The notes: generated from the letters alone by a model not told the origin. DNA of 64,000 bases from an uncultured Clostridia bacterium (GCA_934133165.1 CAKPAW010000007.1:4289-68288), one strand, 5' to 3'; shown: positions 24,260 to 32,700, counted from the first letter of the stretch. Translations and numbers: made by a program.

Positions 24260-24907
24260 ATGAGGAAACAAGAGAAAAGACAAATTAGAACATTAAAAAA
24301 TATAGTAAAAGAACACGTATATATTAATTTAAAACAATATTTAATTGTTTCAGTATTATTTATAATAGGGGTTATTATATCAGTAATTTTTATTAACAAT
24401 GATAACAATACAGGAAATAGTCAAATTGGAAATAATATTACAACTTTTATAGAATGTTTGAAAACAGATTATCAAGTAGATAAAGTAAAATTATTAAAAG
24501 AACTTATTATAAACAATATATTTACTGCATTTATATTATGGTTTATGGGATGTGTTGTAATAGGAATTCCAATTGTGTATGGAATAATTGTATATAGAGG
24601 ATTTTCATTAGGATACACAATTTCAACAATTATTTTAACACTTGGAACATGGAAAGGAATAATGTTTTCTTTAATAACTTTACTATTGCAAAATTTAATA
24701 ATAATACCATGTATTTTTGCAATATCAGTAAGTGGAACAAAACTATATAAAGTAATATTAAAAGATAAAAGAAAAGAAAATATAAAAATAGAAATTATAA
24801 GACATACAATATTTTCTCTTATTGTTTTATGCTTTCTAATATTATCTTCATTTATTGAAGTATACATATCAGATACATTACTTGGGGTATGTGTAAAATA
24901 TTTTTAA
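24260..24907 (+). CDS. spoIIM: Stage II sporulation protein M
   Basis: Subunit of the SpoIIDMP complex that thins septal peptidoglycan during engulfment. I use the ATG at 24260 because AAGGAGG is 5 nt upstream. An earlier in-frame ATG at 24236 precedes that ribosome site. The 215-residue protein has a basic start, membrane segments near 27-47, 82-105, 110-135, 140-165 and 182-208, and the family's YRGFSLGYTIS turn. Its neighbour is xerD, the same order as spoIIM-ripX in Bacillus, which supports the call. By family it would be sigma-E controlled. I could not identify a convincing sigma-E promoter. Confidence 0.85.
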   Translation: MRKQEKRQIRTLKNIVKEHVYINLKQYLIVSVLFIIGVIISVIFINNDNNTGNSQIGNNITTFIECLKTDYQVDKVKLLKELIINNIFTAFILWFMGCVVIGIPIVYGIIVYRGFSLGYTISTIILTLGTWKGIMFSLITLLLQNLIIIPCIFAISVSGTKLYKVILKDKRKENIKIEIIRHTIFSLIVLCFLILSSFIEVYISDTLLGVCVKYF

Positions 24908-24978
24908 ATACAAATGTTGAAAAATGAAATAAAAACAAAAATAACATAAAAAAATTATATTTTTTTTAGAAAAATGTC

Positions 24979-25007
24979 TTTACATTTTTCATTTAATTTG
25001 ATATAAC
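24979..25007 (+). promoter_or_regulatory. Promoter of xerD
   Basis: TTTACA (24979-24984), 17 bp, TATAAC (25002-25007) with an extended -10 TG at the right place. Confidence 0.65.
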
Positions 25008-25060
25008 ATATACAGTTTACGTAAGGTAAAGAAAAATAAATGATAGGGGAGCTAAATAAA

Positions 25061-25942
25061 ATGGAAAAACAAGTAAAACTTTTTTTAGAATTTCTTCAAA
25101 ATGATAAAAAAGCATCAGACAATACTTTGCAATCATACAGAAGGGATATAGTATATTACAGCAAATACTTAGAAAGTAATAATTTAAATTATGCAAAAAT
25201 TAAAGAAGAAGATATTAAAGAATATTTAGAACATTTACAATCAATAGGTAAAAAGCCATCTACAATATCAAGATGTTTAGCTTCAATACGTTCTTTTTAC
25301 CAATTCTTAGTAAGAAATAAAAAAGTAAAAGCAGATCCAACTGCACATATACAATCACCAAAAATCGAAAAAAGAACACCAAGTGTTTTAACAGCAAAAG
25401 AAGTAGAATTATTATTAGACCAACCTAAAGATATAGATTTAAAAGGAACTAGAGACAAAGCAATGTTAGAATTTGCTTATGCTACAGGAATGAGAGTTAC
25501 AGAAATCATATCTTTAGATGTAAAAGACGTAAAATTAGATGAAGGATATGTAGTTTGCCATTCAGGCTCAAAACAAAGAAACATTCCTTTAGGAACACTA
25601 TCATTAAAAGCACTAAAAGAATATATAGAAGAAGCAAGACCTGTATTAATTAGAGACGAAAAAGTAGAAGCTTTATTTGTTAATGTCAATGGTCAAAGAT
25701 TAACAAGACAAGGTTTTTGGAAAATAGTAAAATATTATAAAGAGCAAGCACACATTACAAAAGATATTACACCACACGTATTAAGACATTCGTTTGCAAC
25801 ACATCTTTTACAAAATGGTGCAGACTTAAAAGCAATACAAACAATGCTTGGACATTCAGATATTTCTTCAACACAAGTATATATGCAATTCCAAGATAGT
25901 GGATTAAAAAATATATATAAAAAAGCACATCCAAGAGCTTAA
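25061..25942 (+). CDS. xerD: Site-specific tyrosine recombinase XerD
   Basis: A 293-residue tyrosine recombinase that resolves chromosome dimers at dif with XerC. The ATG at 25061 has GGGGAG 9 nt upstream. An in-frame ATG at 25040 has no good site. The N-terminal SAM-like core-binding domain (about 1-90) holds SDNTLQSYRRDI and SRCLASIRSFYQFL. The catalytic domain has Arg in ATGMRVTEI, Lys in the beta-hairpin (GSKQRNIPL), HVLRHSFATHLL (His-x-x-Arg), LGHSDISSTQVYMQ with His and the nucleophile Tyr. All are present. XerC versus XerD cannot be decided by motif. The spoIIM neighbour favours XerD. Confidence 0.9.
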   Translation: MEKQVKLFLEFLQNDKKASDNTLQSYRRDIVYYSKYLESNNLNYAKIKEEDIKEYLEHLQSIGKKPSTISRCLASIRSFYQFLVRNKKVKADPTAHIQSPKIEKRTPSVLTAKEVELLLDQPKDIDLKGTRDKAMLEFAYATGMRVTEIISLDVKDVKLDEGYVVCHSGSKQRNIPLGTLSLKALKEYIEEARPVLIRDEKVEALFVNVNGQRLTRQGFWKIVKYYKEQAHITKDITPHVLRHSFATHLLQNGADLKAIQTMLGHSDISSTQVYMQFQDSGLKNIYKKAHPRA

Positions 25943-26042
25943 TTAGAATTAAAGCTAGTTTTATAAAATAAAAACGAGTCAAAGATTTCATAACAAATAT
26001 AAATTTTAGAAAAATCTTAGGCTCGTTAATTTCATATAGTAC

Positions 26043-26084
26043 AAAGATAAGAGGTGGTATTCTTTAAGACCACCTCTTATCTTT
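26043..26084. terminator. Bidirectional terminator between xerD and a convergent unknown gene
   Basis: A 16-bp perfect stem: AAAGATAAGAGGTGGT (26043-26058) with ACCACCTCTTATCTTT (26069-26084). It overlaps the stop codon of the minus-strand gene (26077-26079). Confidence 0.75.
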
Positions 26085-26787
26085 CATCACCCATGTCAAT
26101 TTCAACATCAACAATTTCATTATTAGCTCCAAGTTCTGTATAAGAACCAGAAGATTTACCAACAGAAGTTTTACCTTTTAGATCATCACTTGAAACTTTT
26201 TTTAATGGTTCAGCATGTTTTAAAAAATAAAAACCTTCTTTATTATAAACTGTATTAGAATCAGGAAACACAACAAATTCCTGATTATTATTATTTTTAA
26301 ATTCAACCCAAGTATCTAAACTTCTTGCTTTATCTGCAATGCCATAAGTATATCCAGTAACAACACTATTTGGAAAAGTAAGCATTTGTGAAATATATTC
26401 TGAACGAAAACAGCTTCTATTTACGAGATTACTTTCTTTATTTGAAGGTATAACATTTTGAATACCTGGAATAATATCTGACAATTTTGAAACTTTAATA
26501 GTATTTGAGGCAGTTTTAATAGATATTGTATCATTTTTTTCTACAATATCTTCTACGATTTTATTATTTTTTATACTTTCTAAAAGTTTTTCTCTTTTTT
26601 CATTAGATAATTTTGCATTGTTTAATTCAAAAATAGAATGATCAATAGAATATTCATCTAAATAAACGTTACCTGCTTTACTTAGCAATTCAAATACTTT
26701 CTTCTTATCTCTATTTTTAGTTGCATCATAAAAAGATTGATTCCATTGTTTATCTTCTAAAGAAAAAGATTTATAACTTTCATACAT
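26077..26787 (-). CDS. Hypothetical protein, 236 aa
   Basis: I do not recognise this soluble protein. It starts MYESYKSFSLEDKQWNQSFY, has a helical first third rich in Lys/Glu, a Ser/Thr/Val-rich middle, a run of Asn (KNNNNQEF), and an acidic Gly/Ser-rich tail (VGKSSGSY then DVEIDMGDER). It carries no membrane segment or signal peptide. It has its own promoter with an extended -10, a GAAGGTGAT ribosome site and a terminator, so it is a single-gene unit on the lagging strand. The low-complexity tail suggests a flexible C-terminus. Confidence 0.7.
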   Translation of the reverse strand: MYESYKSFSLEDKQWNQSFYDATKNRDKKKVFELLSKAGNVYLDEYSIDHSIFELNNAKLSNEKREKLLESIKNNKIVEDIVEKNDTISIKTASNTIKVSKLSDIIPGIQNVIPSNKESNLVNRSCFRSEYISQMLTFPNSVVTGYTYGIADKARSLDTWVEFKNNNNQEFVVFPDSNTVYNKEGFYFLKHAEPLKKVSSDDLKGKTSVGKSSGSYTELGANNEIVDVEIDMGDER

Positions 26788-26820
26788 ATAAAATCACCTT
26801 CTTTTTTCAAATACATAATA

Positions 26821-26849
26821 ATTATACCATAAACTGGGAAAAAAAGCAA
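26821..26849 (-). promoter_or_regulatory. Promoter of the 236-aa unknown gene
   Basis: On the minus strand TTGCTT (26844-26849), 17 bp, TATAAT (26821-26826) with an extended -10 (TGGTATAAT). Confidence 0.7.
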
Positions 26850-26922
26850 ATCTATGTAAAATTATGCAAATAAAAGACTTTCGAAATTAGATATATTATT
26901 TATAATAAATATATCTGAACAT

Positions 26923-26950
26923 TTGCATAAATAAAAAAATATGGTATAAT
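26923..26950 (+). promoter_or_regulatory. Promoter of the DUF1294 operon
   Basis: TTGCAT (26923-26928), 16 bp, TATAAT (26945-26950) with an extended -10 (TGGTATAAT). Confidence 0.75.
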
Positions 26951-26990
26951 TTGACTGAATTTGTATAAATATAGAAAAAAGGAGAAAATT

Positions 26991-27296
26991 ATGTTTGAAA
27001 ATACCATTGATCTAAGCAAAATATTTAATTTACAAAATGCAATCATATATTTAATTTTGATAAATATTATCACGTTTGTGGTAATGGGAATAGATAAGAA
27101 AAAAGCTACATTTGGAAAGTGGAGAATAAAAGAATCAGTATTATTTACATTAGTACTTTTAGGCGGAGGAGTCGGAGGAATAGCCGGAATGTATGTATTT
27201 AGGCATAAGACTAAAAAAATGAGATTTGTCATTGGATTTCCTGCAATATTAATATTTGAAATTTTTGTAATTATATATTATACTTTTATTGCATAA
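26991..27296 (+). CDS. DUF1294 membrane protein
   Basis: A 101-residue protein with the DUF1294 pattern. Membrane segment near 12-30, the polar block DKKKATFGKWRIKE (about 33-46) with the family's Asp-Lys-x-x-A and W-R-I-x-E, a Gly-rich second segment (LLGGGVGGIAGMYVFRHKT), and a third near 80-100. AAAGGAG lies 6 nt before the chosen ATG. An in-frame ATG 30 bp earlier precedes that site. Function unknown. It begins a two-gene operon with the CmpB-like gene 25 bp downstream. Confidence 0.85.
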   Translation: MFENTIDLSKIFNLQNAIIYLILINIITFVVMGIDKKKATFGKWRIKESVLFTLVLLGGGVGGIAGMYVFRHKTKKMRFVIGFPAILIFEIFVIIYYTFIA

Positions 27297-27321
27297 TAAT
27301 GTCGAAAAAAGGAGAATAAAG

Positions 27322-28212
27322 ATGGAAAAAGAAAATATACAAAAAGAAGAAAAAAAATCTTTAACAATTTTTGGAGTAAGTATTTGGAGAATATTTGCAT
27401 ATTTCATTATTTATAGTGTAATAGGTTACATTATAGAAACAGTATTTGGAATGATGACAAAAGGAGTATGGGAGAGTAGACAAAGTTTTTTATATGGACC
27501 ATTTTGTGCAATATATGGATTAGGCGCAGTAGTAATGATATTATCGCTTCAATATTTTAACAAAAACTATAATACATTATTTATAGGAGGGTTTATAGTA
27601 GGTTCAATTGTAGAATACATTGTTAGTTGGTATGGAGATATATTTTTAAATGTAAAATGGTGGGACTATTCAGATATGCCATTAAATATTAATGGTAGAA
27701 TATGCGTGTTCTTTTCATTATTCTGGGGATTTTTAGCAATTTATTTGATGATGCATGCAAACCCAAGAGTAGATAAATTAATAGATAAAATAAAATCAAA
27801 AATATCAATTAAAAAATTAAAAACTATAACAATAATTGTTATAATTTTTATGATGGTAGATTGCATAATTACAGGTGTTGCAATAAAATTATTTACAATT
27901 AGAAAAGTGCATGAGTATGATCTTAAAGTTTCAAATAAACAAGAAGTTGAAGAAGCATATAATGCTATATATGGAAATGAAGGCTTAAATAACTTTATAA
28001 TGAGTTGGGCTGGGGATAAAAAAATGATAATGACATTTCCAAATTTAAAGACTCAAGATGAAAATGGAAACATGATATACTTAGACATGTATGTGGGAGA
28101 TATTAAGCCATATTATTACAAATTTAATTCTACATGGAGAGGCGATTTAGTAAAAATTTTAAAACATCAAACAGAAGATGTGGCAATAGGGACGCCCCTT
28201 AATGCCACATAA
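27322..28212 (+). CDS. CmpB-like putative ABC transporter permease (PF06541 type)
   Basis: A 296-residue membrane protein. Start chosen at 27322, with AAAGGAG 7 nt upstream. The N-terminal half has the family hallmarks: FIIYSVIGYIIETVFGMMT, the RQSFLYGPFCAIYGLGAV stretch and VEYIVSWYGDIFLNVKWWDY. Membrane segments lie near 22-44, 62-82, 90-110, 130-150 and 170-195. Despite the name no partner ATPase is nearby, and true function is unknown. Odd feature: the last 10 codons (VAIGTPLNAT) and the stop are supplied by the left repeat of the MITE-like element at 28178-28318, so the native C-terminus has been replaced. Confidence 0.75.
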   Translation: MEKENIQKEEKKSLTIFGVSIWRIFAYFIIYSVIGYIIETVFGMMTKGVWESRQSFLYGPFCAIYGLGAVVMILSLQYFNKNYNTLFIGGFIVGSIVEYIVSWYGDIFLNVKWWDYSDMPLNINGRICVFFSLFWGFLAIYLMMHANPRVDKLIDKIKSKISIKKLKTITIIVIIFMMVDCIITGVAIKLFTIRKVHEYDLKVSNKQEVEEAYNAIYGNEGLNNFIMSWAGDKKMIMTFPNLKTQDENGNMIYLDMYVGDIKPYYYKFNSTWRGDLVKILKHQTEDVAIGTPLNAT

Positions 28213-28318
28213 ATGTCAAAATTGACACTGCATAAGATATAAGAAAGTAAAATTAAAAAGAATTATGACTACTCAAACTAATATAAAAAGTGGCAAAAAG
28301 GGGCGTCCCTATTGCCAC
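28178..28318. mobile_element. 141-bp MITE-like element of the GGGACG repeat family
   Basis: Two 29-nt copies in inverted orientation bound it. The left, 28180-28208, begins GTGGCAATAGGGACGCCCCT. The right is its reverse complement at 28290-28318, with 27 of 29 bases matching. Each copy is also a hairpin (GTGGCA/TGCCAC). The 81 bp between hold a TGTCAA/TTGACA hairpin and no gene. No transposase is inside, so it would depend on an enzyme elsewhere (inference). Confidence 0.7.
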
Positions 28319-28334
28319 AAAAAAGGAGAAAATA

Positions 28335-28865
28335 ATGAAAGAAGAATTTATAAATTTATTAAAACAAATAGATAGAGAAGGAATGGATAAATTAATAGAA
28401 TTTTTAGAACGCACAGATTTTTTTGAAGCACCTGCTAGTACTAGATTCCATGGATGCTTTAAAGGGGGTCTTTTAGAGCATAGCATGAAAGTATATGAAA
28501 TATTAAAAACTAAAACAGAAGATTCAGATTCTGTAAAAATAATTGCATTATTACATGATGTATGTAAGGCTAATTTTTATAAAGTAGACTATCGTAATGC
28601 AAAAAATGAGCAAGGAGTATGGGAAAAAGTTCCTTACTACACAGTAGATGATACAATTCCATATGGACACGGAGAAAAATCTGTAATGATGATTTCAGAA
28701 TTTATAAAATTAACACCAGAAGAAAGATATGCTATTCGTTGGCATATGGGGTTTACAGAGCCAAAAGAATTATATGGAACGATAGGAATAGCATATAAAA
28801 AATATCCAATAGCATTGCTTGTACACGAGGCAGATTTAGAAGCTACATATTTTTATGATATATAA
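28335..28865 (+). CDS. HD-domain phosphohydrolase
   Basis: A 176-residue HD-superfamily hydrolase. Seen: GGLLEHSMKVYEI (first His), IIALLHDVCKANFY (the His-Asp pair, about 78-91), PYGHGEKSVMM and IRWHMGF (later His ligands). The set of metal ligands is complete. Start chosen at 28335, behind AAAAAGGAG. A GTG at 28290 is also in frame, but those 15 codons lie in the inserted repeat element. Family members act on nucleotides or small phosphates. Substrate is unknown. The MITE-like element immediately upstream may have changed its promoter or 5' leader. Confidence 0.82.
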   Translation: MKEEFINLLKQIDREGMDKLIEFLERTDFFEAPASTRFHGCFKGGLLEHSMKVYEILKTKTEDSDSVKIIALLHDVCKANFYKVDYRNAKNEQGVWEKVPYYTVDDTIPYGHGEKSVMMISEFIKLTPEERYAIRWHMGFTEPKELYGTIGIAYKKYPIALLVHEADLEATYFYDI

Positions 28866-28926
28866 TTTTGAACTGGTAGTCAGTTTAGTTGTAGTACTAA
28901 AATTAGTATGTTAAAATAAATGAGAA

Positions 28927-28957
28927 AGAGATAGTAATAATACTACTATCTTTTTTT
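28927..28957 (+). terminator. Terminator after the HD hydrolase gene
   Basis: AGATAGTA (28929-28936) pairs with TACTATCT (28944-28951), then seven T in all. Confidence 0.85.
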
Positions 28958-29025
28958 ACATAATAGGAATTTTCTAAAAAAATATGGAAATTCTATTTAT
29001 ATAAATTTATTAGGAGTGAAAAATT

Positions 29026-30744
29026 ATGAATTTAAAAAACAAAATTTATGATGTAAAAGAATTTAAGAATATAAGAGAAATTATGAATAATTCTATAGAA
29101 AAATATCCAGAAAACAAAGCTTTTATTATTAAAAATAAGGATAAGAATAAAGAAAAGTACACAAATATAACATATAGAGAATTTGGAGAGCAAATAAATT
29201 CTTTTGGTTCTGCTCTAATAAATAGAGGTTTAAAAAACAAACATATAGCAGTTATTAGTCCAAATCGCTATGAATGGGCATTAACATATTATGCAGTATT
29301 AAACGGAACAGGAATATTAGTGCCATTGGATAAAGGACTTCCAGATAGTGAAATAGAATCTTTATTACAAAGAAGTCATTCAAATGCAGTCATTTTCGAT
29401 AAAAAGTATGAAGAAATAATGGAACAAATAAAAGAAAATAAAACAACAAGTGTAACAGAATTTATTTGCATGGATGAAAATGACACATTTCCTTCTATAA
29501 ATGAATTATTAACAGAAGGAAAAGAATTGTTAAATCAAGGTTATAGAGAATTTTTAGATGCAAAAATAAATGAAGAAGAAATGAGTATTATTTTATTTAC
29601 TTCAGGAACAACTTCTGCTTCTAAAGCAGTAATGCTTTCTCATAAAAATATAGCTTCAAATCTTTATGCTTTAAATAGTGCAGAAAAAATTTACGATACA
29701 GATGTAAATTTAGCATTTCTACCATTTCACCATACATTTGGAAGCACAGGATTATTATTCTTCTTATCAAATGGTGCAACTAATGTGTTCTGTGATGGAA
29801 TAAGACATATACAAAGTAACTTAAAAGAATACAAAGTAACAACTTTTGTATGTGTTCCATTATTATTAGAAGCAATGTACAAAAAAATAATGAAAGAAAT
29901 AGAAAAGCAAGGAAAAGAAAAATTAATAAAAAGAATTATACCAATAACAAACTTTTTGTTAAAACTTAAAATAGATATAAGAAGAAAAGTATTTAAAGAT
30001 ATTATAAATAGTTTAGGTGGAAATATACGTTTTATAGTAAGTGGAGCATCAGGAATAGACAAAAAAGTAGCAAAAGGATTTAATGATTTTGGAATATTAA
30101 CAGTTCAAGGTTATGGATTAACAGAAACTTCACCAGTTTTATCAGCTGAAAATGAAAATTGTATACGTTATGGTTCAATAGGTTATCCAATGGCAAATGT
30201 AGAAATAAAAATAGATAATCCAAATGAAGAAGGAATTGGCGAAATTATAGCAAAAGGACCAAATGTAATGCTTGGATATTACGAAAATGAAGAAGCAACA
30301 AATGAAGTTATAGTAGATGGTTGGTTTCATACAGGTGATTTAGCGTATAGAGATAAAGATGGATACATTTTTATAGCAGGAAGAAAGAAAAATGTTATAG
30401 TACTAAAAAACGGAAAAAACATTTACCCAGAAGAATTAGAGATATTAATAAATGATTTACCATATGTAGAAGAAAGCATGGTATTTGGTATGCCAAAAGA
30501 AGATGACTTAGTAGTTTCAGCGAAAATAGTATATAATAAAGAATTTAAAGAAAAGAACAATTATACAGAAGAAGAACTAAGAGAAAAAATATGGCAAGAT
30601 ATAAAAGAAATAAATAAAGAACTACCAACATATCAACACATAAAAAATATAATAGTAACAGACGAACCTATGATCAAAACAACTACAGCAAAAGTAAAAA
30701 GATACGAGGAAATAAAAAAGATTATAGAAAATGATGCAAAATAA
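29026..30744 (+). CDS. Long-chain acyl-CoA synthetase (AMP-binding family)
   Basis: A 572-residue ANL-superfamily enzyme that adenylates a fatty acid and transfers it to CoA. Seen: the P-loop LFTSGTTSASKAVMLSH (about 188-204), FLPFHHTFGSTG, the YGLTETSPVLS motif near 365, the hinge GWFHTGDLAYRDKDGYIFI near 437, and the C-terminal KNGKNIYPEELE with PMIKTTTAKVKRYE containing the catalytic Lys. The ribosome site is TAGGAG. It is followed after 18 bp by the hemolysin III gene. It could feed acyl-CoA to the acyltransferases at 17-19.7 kb, though nothing links them except function. Confidence 0.87.
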   Translation: MNLKNKIYDVKEFKNIREIMNNSIEKYPENKAFIIKNKDKNKEKYTNITYREFGEQINSFGSALINRGLKNKHIAVISPNRYEWALTYYAVLNGTGILVPLDKGLPDSEIESLLQRSHSNAVIFDKKYEEIMEQIKENKTTSVTEFICMDENDTFPSINELLTEGKELLNQGYREFLDAKINEEEMSIILFTSGTTSASKAVMLSHKNIASNLYALNSAEKIYDTDVNLAFLPFHHTFGSTGLLFFLSNGATNVFCDGIRHIQSNLKEYKVTTFVCVPLLLEAMYKKIMKEIEKQGKEKLIKRIIPITNFLLKLKIDIRRKVFKDIINSLGGNIRFIVSGASGIDKKVAKGFNDFGILTVQGYGLTETSPVLSAENENCIRYGSIGYPMANVEIKIDNPNEEGIGEIIAKGPNVMLGYYENEEATNEVIVDGWFHTGDLAYRDKDGYIFIAGRKKNVIVLKNGKNIYPEELEILINDLPYVEESMVFGMPKEDDLVVSAKIVYNKEFKEKNNYTEEELREKIWQDIKEINKELPTYQHIKNIIVTDEPMIKTTTAKVKRYEEIKKIIENDAK

Positions 30745-30762
30745 AAATGGAGGTAAGTTAAA

Positions 30763-31425
30763 TTGAAAAAAATTAAAGATCCAGTTAGTGGAATATCTCA
30801 TTTAATAGGAGCGGTCTTATCAGTTATAGGATTAGTATTTTTAATTGTCTATTCTGCTAAATATGGCGAAGGAGCTTGGGATGTAGTATCATTTACTATA
30901 TTTGGAGTAGGACTAATTTTATTATATACTTTTAGTGCTTTATATCATATGTTAAATATAGGAGAAAGAGGAACAAGAGTATTTAGAAAATTTGATCACA
31001 TGATGATATATGTATTAATTGCAGCTTCATATACACCAATTTGTTTAGGCCCAATAAGAGGACCATGGGGATTTAGTATATTAGGAGTAGTATGGGGGTT
31101 AGCCATACTTGGAATAATATTAACAGCAGTATGGCTACAAGCTCCACGTTGGCTTACAACATCAATTTACATAGCAATGGGCTGGCTTGTAATAGTAATG
31201 GCATACCCACTACTTACAACTTTTAAAGAATTAAATGCGTTGTACTCATTAATATGGCTATTAGTTGGTGGAATATTTTATACAATAGGAGGAGTAGTTT
31301 ACGGATTAAAAAAAGCACCATTTACAACAAAGCATTTTGGATTTCACGAAATATTTCACATATTTGTACTTTTTGGAAGTATTTGTCAATATTGGTTTAT
31401 ATTTAGATATTTACTATATATATAA
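30763..31425 (+). CDS. Hemolysin III family membrane protein
   Basis: A 220-residue seven-helix HlyIII/YqfA (PAQR-like) protein. It starts at a TTG with GGAGGT 8 nt upstream. The N-terminus DPVSGISHLIGAVLSVIGL, the FSALYHMLNI turn after helix 2, the FDHMMIYVLIAASYTPIC stretch and the C-terminal FGFHEIFHIFVLFGSICQYW carry the conserved His and Asp that bind metal in this superfamily. All are present. It probably shares a transcript with the acyl-CoA synthetase. Cellular role in bacteria is poorly defined. Confidence 0.9.
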   Translation: MKKIKDPVSGISHLIGAVLSVIGLVFLIVYSAKYGEGAWDVVSFTIFGVGLILLYTFSALYHMLNIGERGTRVFRKFDHMMIYVLIAASYTPICLGPIRGPWGFSILGVVWGLAILGIILTAVWLQAPRWLTTSIYIAMGWLVIVMAYPLLTTFKELNALYSLIWLLVGGIFYTIGGVVYGLKKAPFTTKHFGFHEIFHIFVLFGSICQYWFIFRYLLYI

Positions 31426-31468
31426 AAATACAATTTCCTAAAAAATGGAAAAAATATTTCAAAAACTA

Positions 31469-31497
31469 TTGCAATTTTACATAAGGTGTGTTATACT
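31469..31497 (+). promoter_or_regulatory. Promoter of the 111-aa Spo0A-C-like gene
   Basis: TTGCAA (31469-31474), 17 bp, TATACT (31492-31497). The first 16 bases, TTGCAATTTTACATAA, are identical to the promoter at 39736. Confidence 0.75.
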
Positions 31498-31564
31498 AGT
31501 AAAGTAACATTTTTGTAGCAAAGATATATCTTACATTAAAGATATGTGATAAGGAGGAGAAATT

Positions 31565-31900
31565 ATGTGTAAAATTGCTGATTACCCGGAACTGTATGCA
31601 AAAGCAAACGAGATTCTGCGGAGGGATAGAATAAGTCCTAAAGTAGCAGGATACGAATTACTTAGAAGAGCGATTGTAATACAAAGTGTTGAAGGAAAAG
31701 TATCTTTAGAGGAGATTGAAAAAGGTCAATTAATACCTTCAAATAAGGATATTAACCTGAAAAAGAAAAAGAGATCAAGTGCAATGCAATGGATGATTGA
31801 AGCAATCAAGAGTGCAGGCATCGGGGAAGAACAGAACGAAAGTGTAGAAGTAGTTTTAAAGAACTACATCAAGCAATGTGCGAATGAGCTAAACACATGA
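31565..31900 (+). CDS. Small protein resembling the Spo0A C-terminal domain
   Basis: A 111-residue helical protein. ISPKVAGYELLRRAI (about 23-37) resembles the Spo0A C-terminal block with helix-x-K-G-Y-x-Y-L-R-E-A-I, and SSAMQWMIEAIKSAG (about 72-86) resembles its recognition-helix region (V-E-R-A-I-R-H-A-I). No receiver domain is attached. If right, it would be a stand-alone DNA-binding relative of the sporulation master regulator. The match is by eye and moderate. AAGGAGG lies 6 nt before the ATG. Codons such as CCG, CTG and CGG occur at the start, unlike the AT-rich neighbours, hinting at transfer. Confidence 0.45.
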   Translation: MCKIADYPELYAKANEILRRDRISPKVAGYELLRRAIVIQSVEGKVSLEEIEKGQLIPSNKDINLKKKKRSSAMQWMIEAIKSAGIGEEQNESVEVVLKNYIKQCANELNT

Positions 31901-31946
31901 ACCTAAAAAGACTTTAAGAGAAAATCTCTTAAAGTCTTTTTTAGGT
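31901..31946. terminator. Long bidirectional terminator
   Basis: ACCTAAAAAGACTTTAAGAG (31901-31920) pairs with 31926-31946 with a single bulged T. It begins directly after the TGA of the 111-aa gene and serves the convergent minus-strand gene too. Confidence 0.9.
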
Positions 31947-31963
31947 TTTGAGATAATGTGATG

Positions 31964-32599
31964 TTAGTAATAGTTTGGATTTCTTTTTTTGAGATCAGCA
32001 AACATATCATATTCACGATCGGCTTTTTTCATAATTGCAGATGCTGTAAAATATCCACCAAATATAGCAAGAATTAATACAAAAATTGCACATAACGCAA
32101 TTACGGCATCAGCTTTTTTCTTACCTTTACCACCAAAGAGAGCTTTCACAACTCTGTCTAAAGCACTTGGTGCATTTCGTGCTACACTCATAGTATTATG
32201 AATTTGAGCATATGTGTTCCAGCCAGCAGTTAGACCATTAGCCAAAGTTTTCTTTTCCCAAAAATTTTTTAAACTACGAATCCAAATGTAAAAACCAGTT
32301 GGAACGATAGTTATAACACAGAAAAGATAGATCAAATCTGATGCAAGTTGTTCAAACATCAAAATTGTTTCTTGATCTACTTTTGCCATTTGTAAAAAGA
32401 GTGGAGAAATAAGTAGTAAAATATAACCATATACCATAGTAAATCCGGCTATTGCCATAATGTAACCTACTACAATATAGACTCTAAAGCTACCACCTAC
32501 TTCTTTAGACTCAGACCAATACCGACCAACATAGTTTGCATTTGCCCATGAAATAATAAAATTAAGAGCAAGTGCGAGTACCAAAAGTAAAATTGTCAT
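31964..32599 (-). CDS. Unknown four-helix membrane protein
   Basis: A 211-residue membrane protein that I do not recognise. I place the start at 32599 (the MTILLLVLALAL Met), because AAAGGAG is 8 nt upstream of it. In-frame ATGs at 32605 and 32632 lie on or before that site. Hydrophobic segments are near 1-18, 38-66, 82-104 and 160-182, with a basic cytoplasmic loop GGKGKKKADA before the last. It ends with a charged tail. The composition is less AT-rich than its neighbours, like the 111-aa gene it converges on. The two could be a transferred pair. Confidence 0.7.
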   Translation of the reverse strand: MTILLLVLALALNFIISWANANYVGRYWSESKEVGGSFRVYIVVGYIMAIAGFTMVYGYILLLISPLFLQMAKVDQETILMFEQLASDLIYLFCVITIVPTGFYIWIRSLKNFWEKKTLANGLTAGWNTYAQIHNTMSVARNAPSALDRVVKALFGGKGKKKADAVIALCAIFVLILAIFGGYFTASAIMKKADREYDMFADLKKRNPNYY

Positions 32600-32671
32600 A
32601 ACCATATCTCCTTTACTAATAATTTTTAGCACCTGATTGCATGCTAAATGTTAATTGGTTACCATAATAGT

Positions 32672-32700
32672 ATTATAACATATTTTAGAACTAATATCAA
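32672..32700 (-). promoter_or_regulatory. Promoter of the four-helix membrane protein gene
   Basis: On the minus strand TTGATA (32695-32700), 17 bp, perfect TATAAT (32672-32677). A TGGTTACCA inverted repeat lies about 10 bp downstream of the -10, and TTAGCA...TGCTAA further on; either may be an operator. Confidence 0.75.
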
